A DNA stretch of 13,949 nucleotides from Erysipelotrichaceae bacterium UBA4808 (GTDB lineage Bacteria > Bacillota_I > Bacilli_A > Erysipelotrichales > Erysipelotrichaceae): assembly GCA_002402585.1 (NCBI GenBank), contig DHGC01000104.1, forward strand, positions 1-13,949, written 5' to 3'. The position numbers were made by a program, and so were the translations under genes. Positions within the stretch are counted from its first letter, which is position 1; each line of letters opens with the position of its first letter. Below, piece after piece: positions 8,273 to 13,756 of the stretch. The notes below the pieces were generated by a model. It searched no databases. It was not told the origin of the DNA and was given only the letters and a program-made list of their open reading frames with translations.

Positions 8273-8483
8273 CTGTGTTAATTGTGGTTTCACAAACATC
8301 ATGGATGTGGAATATGGAACGCCAGATGACGAAATGATATCCAGAATCGAAGCAGGTTTGATCTTACAGGGTGGTTGTGCGATTCAAGGTTTGATGCAGC
8401 CCTATTATTGTTTGGACTGCGATACTCGGTTCGATGTGTACTGTACGGATGAATTCATGGATCATTTGAAGCAAATTCGATAA
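8259..8483 (+). CDS. Small zinc-ribbon protein, probably truncated
   Basis: A 74-residue protein with two CxxC knuckles, CVNC (6-9) and CLDC (51-54), a YGTPDDEM segment and GGC at 38-40. This arrangement (CxxC, YG-P, GGC, CxxC) is familiar from small bacterial zinc-ribbon proteins of unknown function, so zinc binding is likely. It starts 14 bases before the end of the aldolase gene, so expression would be by coupling; no strong ribosome binding site is seen. The TAA at 8481 is followed by 93 in-phase codons up to a TAG at 8763 with only one further stop (8667). That suggests the original protein was about 168 residues and this is its zinc-ribbon half. Whether the short form is functional is unclear. 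Confidence 0.6.
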   Translation: MEKHNCVNCGFTNIMDVEYGTPDDEMISRIEAGLILQGGCAIQGLMQPYYCLDCDTRFDVYCTDEFMDHLKQIR

Positions 8484-8765
8484 GAATCTAAAGCGGATGA
8501 GATCATCGTAGATTTCCATCCTGAGCATCTCAATGTACAAATAAACGCTGTTCGCCGTATGATTCCTTATAACAAAGAGCTTAAAGATACTTTAAGGTCA
8601 TCTGCACTCGAATACTGGAAAACCGATACCGGAAATACGTGGTCGATTGAAATCAGTTGTCCTGGATAGTTTCGTGAAAGCATCCATTTTCAAGGCAGTG
8701 ATGATAAACCGTATACACTCAAGCTCTTTAAAGCCTTTATTGATAAACTGACAAAAACCCTTTAG
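8484..8765 (+). pseudogene. Broken C-terminal part of the zinc-ribbon gene
   Basis: Continuing the frame of the preceding gene past its TAA gives ESKADEIIVDFHPEH... through GNTWSIEISCPG, then TAG at 8667-8669, then FRESIHFQGSDDKPYTLKLF... to a final TAG at 8763-8765. There is no frameshift across 93 codons and the composition is protein-like (a Trp, alternating hydrophobics, a helix-like C-terminus), so it looks like one gene with two recent nonsense mutations. The final stop overlaps the ribosome binding site of the next gene, as expected for a genuine operon junction. An alternative is sequencing error; TAG and TAA are normal stops elsewhere in the window, so codon reassignment is not supported. 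Confidence 0.65.
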
Positions 8766-8776
8766 GAGGATTCCTT

Positions 8777-9484
8777 ATGTCTAAATGCACCGCTCTTGAA
8801 CTCAAATATCCCAATAATACCCTCTATGCCTCTGTGATCCAAGGCGATGATGAAGTCATCTTGGTGGATTGTGGCTATCCCAATTCATTGGATAAATTGG
8901 ACGAAGCACTAAGAAAAATAGATCTAAGTCTCGATCAAATCACACGTCTGATCATCACCCATCATGATTATGATCATATGGGCTCAGCAGCTGAATTGAA
9001 ACGTCGTTTCCCAAAAATCAAAGTCTGCTCATCGAGTGTACAAAGAGACTTTATCAATGGCTCCAAGAAATCCTTACGCTTGATTCAAGCAGAATCCATC
9101 TTCCCGACACTTCAAGACAACCAGAAGGAACAAGCCCTCATCTTCCATAAAACACTGGAAGCCATGGAGACCTTGGACTTGGATGAAGTCCTCATTGAAG
9201 GTACCGATTACCCGTGGGCTGGTGGCACCCACATCGTCGCTTCCCCTGGACACATGCCAGGCCACATCTCTGTTTATCACAAACCCACACAAAGCCTGAT
9301 CACAGGCGATGCGATGGTGGTGGAGAATGGTAAGCTTTGTATCGCAAATCCACGTTACACACTGGATAATGAGCAAGCTTACAACTCGATGAAGAAATTC
9401 AATGATTACCCGCTTGAACAAATCATCTGTTATCACGGTGGACGTGTATCTGAGAAGATCAAAGATCAACTAAACGCATTATAG
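8777..9484 (+). CDS. Metallo-beta-lactamase-fold hydrolase
   Basis: A 235-residue protein of the MBL fold, likely a metal-dependent hydrolase of small esters, lactones or thioesters; the substrate cannot be inferred. The metal motif is THHDYDHMG (61-69). The usual HxHxDH appears as H62-x-D64-x-D66-H67, a variant with Asp in the second His position. The later ligands are His159 and His163 in SPGHMPGHIS, Asp178 in ITGDAM and His220 in CYHGG, so the site is otherwise complete. The start is supported by AGGAGG 7 bases before the ATG; that site overlaps the end of the broken upstream gene, so the three genes ltaE, zinc ribbon and this one form an operon. It ends in a strong terminator that includes the stop codon. 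Confidence 0.88.
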   Translation: MSKCTALELKYPNNTLYASVIQGDDEVILVDCGYPNSLDKLDEALRKIDLSLDQITRLIITHHDYDHMGSAAELKRRFPKIKVCSSSVQRDFINGSKKSLRLIQAESIFPTLQDNQKEQALIFHKTLEAMETLDLDEVLIEGTDYPWAGGTHIVASPGHMPGHISVYHKPTQSLITGDAMVVENGKLCIANPRYTLDNEQAYNSMKKFNDYPLEQIICYHGGRVSEKIKDQLNAL

Positions 9485-9509
9485 GAACGCATCGAGTTCC
9501 TATTTTTTT
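9481..9509 (+). terminator. Intrinsic terminator of the aldolase operon
   Basis: ATAGGAAC (9481-9488) and GTTCCTAT (9496-9503) make an 8-bp stem with a 7-base loop, followed by seven T (9503-9509). The MBL stop codon TAG is in the left arm and the stop of the convergent lipoprotein gene is in the right arm. No T-run follows on the minus strand, so it serves the plus strand only. Confidence 0.85.
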
Positions 9510-9868
9510 GAAGATTCATCTTTCACAAGCGTAAATCGAGATCCAAGCTCAAGCAAACCCTCCGCATGTGTTCCACTTTCAAAAATGAGTGTATCCCCTT
9601 CAATTTTGAACGTATACATTTCATTTTCATTCGCAACGAGAATCAACACACCGTTCTCAATCGCATCGTTTCCACTTGGCCAATATGACGTCAACATACT
9701 CCGCGTAAACACAAATTGGTTTTCTTCGCTCAACACAAGCCATGCCATATCGATGGCTTCCGCATCTTCCAAAACATATTGACCAAGCGTTACTTCATTA
9801 TTCCTATTGGTACATGCCGACAACAGGAATACAATCATCATCCCTATCAGAACCTTTTTAATTTCCAT
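9500..9868 (-). CDS. Small predicted lipoprotein of unknown function
   Basis: The 122-residue product starts with a lipoprotein signal peptide: MEIKK, then a hydrophobic run (VLIGMMIVFLL), then the lipobox LSAC with Cys19. It is therefore expected to be lipidated and anchored on the outer face of the membrane. The mature part alternates hydrophobic and polar residues (YVLEDA, WLVLSEENQFVF, TFKIEGDTLIF) in the way of a small beta-rich domain; no family is recognised. The ATG at 9868 overlaps a TAA that ends a fragment of a LexA-like gene end (TAATG). There is no good ribosome binding site apart from AGG two bases upstream, so the gene seems built for coupling to an upstream gene that is no longer there. 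Confidence 0.7.
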   Translation of the reverse strand: MEIKKVLIGMMIVFLLSACTNRNNEVTLGQYVLEDAEAIDMAWLVLSEENQFVFTRSMLTSYWPSGNDAIENGVLILVANENEMYTFKIEGDTLIFESGTHAEGLLELGSRFTLVKDESSKK

Positions 9869-9910
9869 TACCTGAACCGTATCTTGCTGTGCAAAACCTA
9901 ACCAATAATC
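9869..9910. repeat. Displaced copy of the repressor gene 3' end (direct repeat, left)
   Basis: Direct repeat of 11807-11848: 36 of 42 bases identical, the first 17 without mismatch. Read on the minus strand it encodes VLHSKIRFR and a TAA stop, the same nine residues that end the LexA-like protein. Upstream, IMIIG aligns with IQIMG of that protein, but a TAG interrupts the codon before VLH. Differences in the first 29 bases are synonymous. It directly abuts the lipoprotein gene. Confidence 0.8.
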
Positions 9911-9956
9911 ATGATATCATTCAAATTAGAAATTAAGCTCACAAATTTAAACCAAT

Positions 9957-10478
9957 CTACATTTGAAAACTTAATGCTCTCATCATGTAAAATAAATCTC
10001 TACACTCAATATCAAAAGCTCTACACACATCGGGTATTTTTGCACTGCCTAACTGATTCATTGTTTTAATCCCACCGTTGTGCTTTTCAAATGTAATTAT
10101 TGTATATCCAAATGTTAAAGCAACGGCAATAAGCCATGGATCCGCAACGTTTACATTGGACCACTCTGTAAGTGCTTTTTCTTTATATAAACCAGATGTT
10201 TGAATATAGTTCAGTATCTTTCCATAATTCTCTAGTATCTCTGATGTCCTTCTATCAAGGATCAAATTGTGATCAAATTGATTAATCCACTTACTCAACT
10301 CATCATTGCCTTTCATTAGCTCATCTCTTATTACATCTAGAATAATTACATTACCATTTTCTATTTCTTCTTTTAACTGATCCCAAAACCTACTTGCGAA
10401 ATCGAAAGGATAGTAAAGTTGATATGGTGAAATCAAAGAATTGCTATCAATGAGAAAAACTTCATCCTTCTGGCTCAC
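9957..10478 (-). CDS. DUF4411 PIN-like protein, predicted toxin nuclease
   Basis: A 173-residue protein that reads as a DUF4411 member, a group placed in the PIN-like nuclease superfamily. Hallmarks are LIDSNSLI (9-16), YYPFDFASRFW (22-32), DVIRDELMKG (48-57), a W64 after NDELSKW, and VADPWLIAVA (111-120). The acidic residues expected for a metal-dependent RNase are Asp11, Glu53 and Asp113, with Glu131 near the fourth position. It starts with GTG at 10478, overlapping the stop of the upstream gene by 4 bases (GTGA), so it is translated from the same message. PIN proteins paired with an HTH partner are usually toxins that cut RNA; that role is inferred. There is no clear terminator in the 59 bases between its stop and the repeat. 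Confidence 0.82.
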   Translation of the reverse strand: MSQKDEVFLIDSNSLISPYQLYYPFDFASRFWDQLKEEIENGNVIILDVIRDELMKGNDELSKWINQFDHNLILDRRTSEILENYGKILNYIQTSGLYKEKALTEWSNVNVADPWLIAVALTFGYTIITFEKHNGGIKTMNQLGSAKIPDVCRAFDIECRDLFYMMRALSFQM

Positions 10479-11638
10479 AAGCTTGATCCAGCAGTCATTC
10501 TTACAAGTTCTGAGAATGTTTTCCGATTCGTGTTTGTTAAACGATACGCCTTAGAGAATGATGTCTTACCCTCGAAGACACTCTCATTCAAAGCTGAAAG
10601 GAGTCGATGGTCAATTCTTGTTTTTAATGTTTGGTAATAATTGCCACCAGATCCAGGGTTATTCATTCGATCGACAAATCTTGAAGCAGCAGATTGGGCA
10701 ATTGAAGTATACATCTCCTTACTTATAAACCCACAATCTAAAGCCCTTCTTGCGATGATTGTTATTCCACATCTAAAATATTTTGATACCTCAAGTATGG
10801 TTTGATCTAGACCAACGCTCGGTAATTGATTCCAAAGGGATTGAAATTGTTTAAGTGGAACAAGTATTTCTGCAGTTACCGCATTGCAAAGAACTTCAAT
10901 CATATTGAAATTGTTGATGTGTTGTTGATTAACATTGTAAAGACTATTTACTCCAAGCCAAATATGAACCATTTCATGAATCAATGAGAATAATCGTCCA
11001 CTGTTAGAGTCATTTCCATTAATAAAAATCAGTGGAGCATATTTATCAATTAACGTAAAAGCCCGAAATTCACTAATATCTAAGGAACGATGCGTGTTGG
11101 CTCCGACAATTCCACTCATCATCACAAGTACTCCAATGTTTTCTAATCGATTTCGAATCAGTTTAAAAGAATCCCAAGAGTTGGAAGAACTAAGAAACCA
11201 TTTTTCATCAATTTGTAACTCAATTCTAATCAAATGCGCTATTCTAGCAACATCGTTAACCTCACGCAAAGAACCAACATAACTTAATTCTTCAAATTCT
11301 GTACTAATTAAGTATTCTTTCATCCACTCCTGAATGCTTTCCATCTCATAAATTGTATCTACAAGATTTCGACTTGGGTGTTCAAGTTTTAAACTATCAA
11401 CTGTCCTATACTCCAATAATCCAATCTTCTCAGTAGGTGGATTTGTTAAAAAGAAATACCCAAAAGGTATATTTGTTGCTTTACTAAATCTCTCAAGTTG
11501 ATTAAATGTTGGCGATTTTGCGCCAGATTTCCAAAGCGCAATATCTTCTTTGAATTCGTGTCGAAACTCATCAAAACTTGCATTCTCAATTATCCAATCC
11601 AAAATTTCTGGATGAATATTTATTTTCAATTCTGGCAT
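10475..11638 (-). CDS. HTH-containing ImmA/IrrE-family metallopeptidase, predicted antitoxin/regulator
   Basis: A 387-residue protein of the COG2856/ImmA-IrrE type. Residues 30-64 (DIALWKSGAKSPTFNQLERF... then IPFGYFFL) are the shortened XRE-like helix-turn-helix usual for these fusions, followed by NPPTEKIGLLEYRT. The zinc peptidase motif is HEMVH (221-225) in SLIHEMVHIWLG. Glu248 or Glu257 in the EVLCNAVTAEILVP block probably supplies the third ligand. The C-terminal 50 residues (SGGNYYQTLKTRID...) resemble the tail of this subgroup. Families of this kind sit next to DUF4411 proteins and are thought to regulate or neutralise them; whether by binding DNA, cleaving a repressor or binding the toxin cannot be told. 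The ATG at 11638 follows GGGGGGAGG by 9 bases. Confidence 0.85.
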   Translation of the reverse strand: MPELKINIHPEILDWIIENASFDEFRHEFKEDIALWKSGAKSPTFNQLERFSKATNIPFGYFFLTNPPTEKIGLLEYRTVDSLKLEHPSRNLVDTIYEMESIQEWMKEYLISTEFEELSYVGSLREVNDVARIAHLIRIELQIDEKWFLSSSNSWDSFKLIRNRLENIGVLVMMSGIVGANTHRSLDISEFRAFTLIDKYAPLIFINGNDSNSGRLFSLIHEMVHIWLGVNSLYNVNQQHINNFNMIEVLCNAVTAEILVPLKQFQSLWNQLPSVGLDQTILEVSKYFRCGITIIARRALDCGFISKEMYTSIAQSAASRFVDRMNNPGSGGNYYQTLKTRIDHRLLSALNESVFEGKTSFSKAYRLTNTNRKTFSELVRMTAGSSL

Positions 11639-11688
11639 TGCGTTTTCCTCCCCCCACTACTCAAATCTTCTAACTTAATTCGCTCAAT

Positions 11689-11717
11689 GTTATAAATAGC
11701 GTCACGATATCTTTCAA
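11689..11717 (-). promoter_or_regulatory. Promoter of the ImmA/IrrE-DUF4411 pair
   Basis: On the minus strand TTGAAA (11717..11712) and TATAAC (11694..11689) are separated by exactly 17 bases, each 5 of 6 to consensus. The predicted start near 11682 leaves a leader of about 44 bases. The -35 overlaps the CGATATCT arm (11705-11712) of an inverted repeat whose partner AGATATCG is at 11754-11761, a possible operator for the HTH protein. Confidence 0.65.
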
Positions 11718-11770
11718 ATATTTTAACATATATGACACATTCCATTACGAAATAGATATCGCAAAATCTA

Positions 11771-11784
11771 AAGTAATATTACTT
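11771..11784. repeat. 14-bp perfect palindrome upstream of the ImmA/IrrE gene
   Basis: AAGTAATATTACTT is its own reverse complement. It lies 22 bases inside the island end and about 55 bases upstream of the island promoter's -35. It could be an operator or part of the insertion junction; AT-rich palindromes also arise by chance. Confidence 0.35.
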
Positions 11785-11805
11785 AAACATCAATTTATCA
11801 TCTAT

Positions 11806-12402
11806 CTACCTGAACCGTATCTTACTGTGCAAGACTTCACCCATGATCTGAATGTTCTTTTCCTCAATCTCCTCAGGACTGAACACCATATCCTCATAAT
11901 CCGGATTCTCTGGATGCAAGATCATGGTCTTCCCCCTAAAGAGCACCCGCTTCAAACTCGCTTCATCATTGACTAAAACAACCGCGATTCTACCAGAACT
12001 CACCATACTGCAACGTCTGACATACACCAGATCACCAGGATAGATGCGTGCACCCTTCATCGAGTCCCCAATGACCTCAAGATAGAAGAACTCCCCCCCG
12101 ATGCCCTCCTCAAGCGGAACCAATTCCTGACCCAACCATTCTTCTTGGGCAAAGCGTAAAGGTCCACCACGGACGGTCCCCAAGATGGGAATCGCAATCT
12201 GCGAACGTTCATTCAAGAGGTCCTCTGTACTGACGCCAAAAAACGCCGCCAATTGTCGAATCACTTTAACCGGCGGTGTTGAACTGCCATCTTCCCATTT
12301 CTGGATGGTCGTAAAGGATTTATAACCAAATTGTGTAGCTAAGTCTTCTTGAGATAGACCACGTTCTTTACGATATTTTTTGATTTTTTCTTTGAAGTCC
12401 AT
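11806..12402 (-). CDS. LexA-like repressor with XRE HTH and S24 autoprotease domain
   Basis: A 198-residue DNA-damage-type repressor. The N-terminal XRE helix-turn-helix (YRKERGLSQEDLATQFGYKSFTTIQKWEDG, 10-39) is unlike the winged helix of true LexA, so it is closer to phage CI or HdiR-type regulators. The C-terminal S24 domain has Ser114 in GDSM and Lys151 in ASLKRV, 37 residues apart as in LexA. The expected self-cleavage site, usually Ala-Gly or Cys-Gly, falls at TVRGGPL where the pair is Gly79-Gly80. Divergent from dinB with operators between, it most likely represses dinB and itself and is inactivated after RecA activation. Its last nine codons are repeated at the other end of the island that follows. 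The ATG at 12402 is preceded by GGGTATAAAT and has no clear ribosome binding site. Confidence 0.87.
   Translation of the reverse strand: MDFKEKIKKYRKERGLSQEDLATQFGYKSFTTIQKWEDGSSTPPVKVIRQLAAFFGVSTEDLLNERSQIAIPILGTVRGGPLRFAQEEWLGQELVPLEEGIGGEFFYLEVIGDSMKGARIYPGDLVYVRRCSMVSSGRIAVVLVNDEASLKRVLFRGKTMILHPENPDYEDMVFSPEEIEEKNIQIMGEVLHSKIRFR
11807..11848. repeat. 3' end of the repressor gene (direct repeat, right)
   Basis: Intact copy of the repeat, forming the last 13-14 codons of the LexA-like gene (MGEVLHSKIRFR and TAG). It matches 9869-9910 at 36 of 42 positions and marks the right boundary of the putative island. Confidence 0.8.
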
Positions 12403-12414
12403 ATTTATACCCTA

Positions 12415-12443
12415 ACTATAGTATGAACTTGAATTATTTTCAA
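12415..12443 (-). promoter_or_regulatory. Promoter of the LexA-like gene
   Basis: On the minus strand TTGAAA (12443..12438) and TATAGT (12420..12415) are 17 bases apart, each 5 of 6 to consensus. The -35 lies inside the left 19-bp operator, so binding there would block polymerase: autorepression. Confidence 0.7.
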
Positions 12444-12445
12444 GT
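12427..12445. promoter_or_regulatory. 19-bp palindromic operator, copy 1
   Basis: ACTTGAATTATTTTCAAGT: two perfect 7-base arms (ACTTGAA/TTCAAGT) around TTATT. It is identical to copy 2 29 bases away and overlaps the -35 of the repressor promoter. It is the likely binding site of the LexA-like protein. It does not match the Bacillus LexA box GAACNNNNGTTC. Confidence 0.75.
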
Positions 12446-12455
12446 AGAACTTGTA

Positions 12456-12474
12456 ACTTGAATTATTTTCAAGT
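12456..12474. promoter_or_regulatory. 19-bp palindromic operator, copy 2
   Basis: Same 19 bases as copy 1. It lies on the dinB side, 26 bases before the dinB ATG. TTGAAT inside it (12458-12463) with TAAAAT at 12479-12484 could be the dinB promoter, though the spacer is only 15 bases. A further half-site ACTTG (12449-12453) lies between the two operators. Confidence 0.75.
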
Positions 12475-12500
12475 AAACTAAAATCAAAGGAGGACATGCA

Positions 12501-13751
12501 ATGGAAAGGATCATCTTACACTGTGATTTGAATAACTTTTATGCATCGGTCGAATGTCTACACCATCCAGAATATCGCAATGTCCCTTTGGCTGTGGGCG
12601 GTGATGTGGAGAAGCGTCATGGCATCATCTTGGCAAAGAATCAGTTGGCCAAGAAGTATGAAATCAAGACGGGTGAAGCGTTATGGCAAGCCTTGCAGAA
12701 GTGTCCGGATTTGTTGATTGTGAAGCCGAACTTCTCGCTTTATCTGCGTTTCTCACGTTTGGTTAAGATGATCTATCAGGATTATACAGATCAGATTGAA
12801 TCGTTTGGCATCGATGAGTGTTGGTTGGATGTGACGCATACCTTGCATCTCTTCAAGATGACACCGAAAGAATTGGCCGATACGATCCGTCAACGCATCA
12901 AAGAAGAGATTGGGATCACCGCATCGATCGGTGTGAGTTTCAATAAGGTGTTTGCGAAGTTGGGATCGGATTATAAGAAGCCGGATGCCACAACAGTGAT
13001 CACACGGGAAAACATGGAACAGATCGTGTATCCCCTTCCTGTTTCAGATCTCCTGTATGTGGGACGTGCGACAAAAGAAAAATTATATACCTTGGGCATT
13101 CGAACGATTGGGGATTGTGCGCGTTTCGATGTTCAGATTCTAAAACGACGTTTGGGTAAATGGGGTGAGTATCTGTGGCGTTTTGCCAGTGGTGAAGATA
13201 CGAGTCCGGTTTTGGTTCGGGGGTATGAACCTCAGGTCAAATCGATTGGAAACAGTACCACCGCCCCTAAAGACCTCAAAAATCTAGAAGATGTACGCAT
13301 CATTGCCTATATCTTGGCTGAGAGTGTGGCGGCACGTTTGAAAGAAGCGCATTTGATGGCGTTTACGATTGCCGTTGGGGTACGCGATGTGGAACTGAAA
13401 GGGTTCACACGTCAGATCAAGATGGATGAAGCCACGCAACTCAGTGATACGATTGCGGAAGCGGCTTTGGATTTGTTTGCGAAGCATGTGGACTTTGAGC
13501 TCCCGTTGCGAAGCATCGGCATCAAGGCCACTGATTTGATCGTGGAGCGCAATCTTGAGCAGATCAATCTGTTTGAGGATCCGTTTTTAAAGCAGAAGAA
13601 GATGAATTTGGAAGTGACGATTGAAAAGATTCGGGAACGTTATGGCTTTCAAGCGGTTCAACGCTGTTTGATGCTTCAGGATACCCTTCTAAGTGGTTTC
13701 AATCCGAAGCAGGACCATGTGATCTTCCCAGAATCGTATTTCAAGGGGTGA
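12501..13751 (+). CDS. dinB: DNA polymerase IV (Y family)
   Basis: Error-prone translesion DNA polymerase. The 416 residues include all palm catalytic acids: Asp9 in HCDLNNFYASVE, and Asp105-Glu106 in SFGIDECWLDVT. SIGVSFNKVFAKLGSDYKKPDA (about 141-163) is the usual Y-family block, followed by the thumb (LLYVGRATKEKLYTLGI) and a little-finger domain from about residue 245. QINLF (354-358) fits the sliding-clamp-binding consensus QxxLF, so it should be recruited by DnaN. The start has AAGGAGG 7 bases upstream. Divergent from the LexA-like repressor and preceded by its operators, so expected to be damage-inducible. The gene is G-rich on its strand (19 G to 9 C in 12601-12660), opposite in skew to the threonine aldolase on the same strand. 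Confidence 0.95.
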   Translation: MERIILHCDLNNFYASVECLHHPEYRNVPLAVGGDVEKRHGIILAKNQLAKKYEIKTGEALWQALQKCPDLLIVKPNFSLYLRFSRLVKMIYQDYTDQIESFGIDECWLDVTHTLHLFKMTPKELADTIRQRIKEEIGITASIGVSFNKVFAKLGSDYKKPDATTVITRENMEQIVYPLPVSDLLYVGRATKEKLYTLGIRTIGDCARFDVQILKRRLGKWGEYLWRFASGEDTSPVLVRGYEPQVKSIGNSTTAPKDLKNLEDVRIIAYILAESVAARLKEAHLMAFTIAVGVRDVELKGFTRQIKMDEATQLSDTIAEAALDLFAKHVDFELPLRSIGIKATDLIVERNLEQINLFEDPFLKQKKMNLEVTIEKIRERYGFQAVQRCLMLQDTLLSGFNPKQDHVIFPESYFKG

Positions 13752-13756
13752 GATAA

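Larger units (their letters stand above)
9869..11835 (-). mobile_element. Putative small island inserted at the 3' end of the LexA-like gene
   Basis: About 1.9 kb between two copies of the repressor gene's 3' end. It contains only the ImmA/IrrE-type gene and the DUF4411 gene plus a promoter. It is visibly AT-richer than its surroundings: 18 of 60 G+C in 10921-10980 against 31 of 60 in 12541-12600 of dinB, counted by hand. The arrangement resembles site-specific or homologous insertion that restores the target gene's end. No integrase, transposase or terminal inverted repeat is seen, so it may be a remnant or mobilised in trans. Boundaries are the repeats and are approximate. Confidence 0.6.

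Noticed and set aside
8481..8669. Stop-codon reassignment or selenocysteine/pyrrolysine decoding in the zinc-ribbon gene
   Set aside because: The two stops differ (TAA and TAG), both are used as ordinary stops by other genes here, and no recoding structure is evident.
11626..11745. A 39-codon minus-strand frame (ATG at 11745) ending just inside the ImmA/IrrE gene
   Set aside because: It has no ribosome binding site, and the best promoter for the operon lies inside it, downstream of its start, so it would not be on the message.
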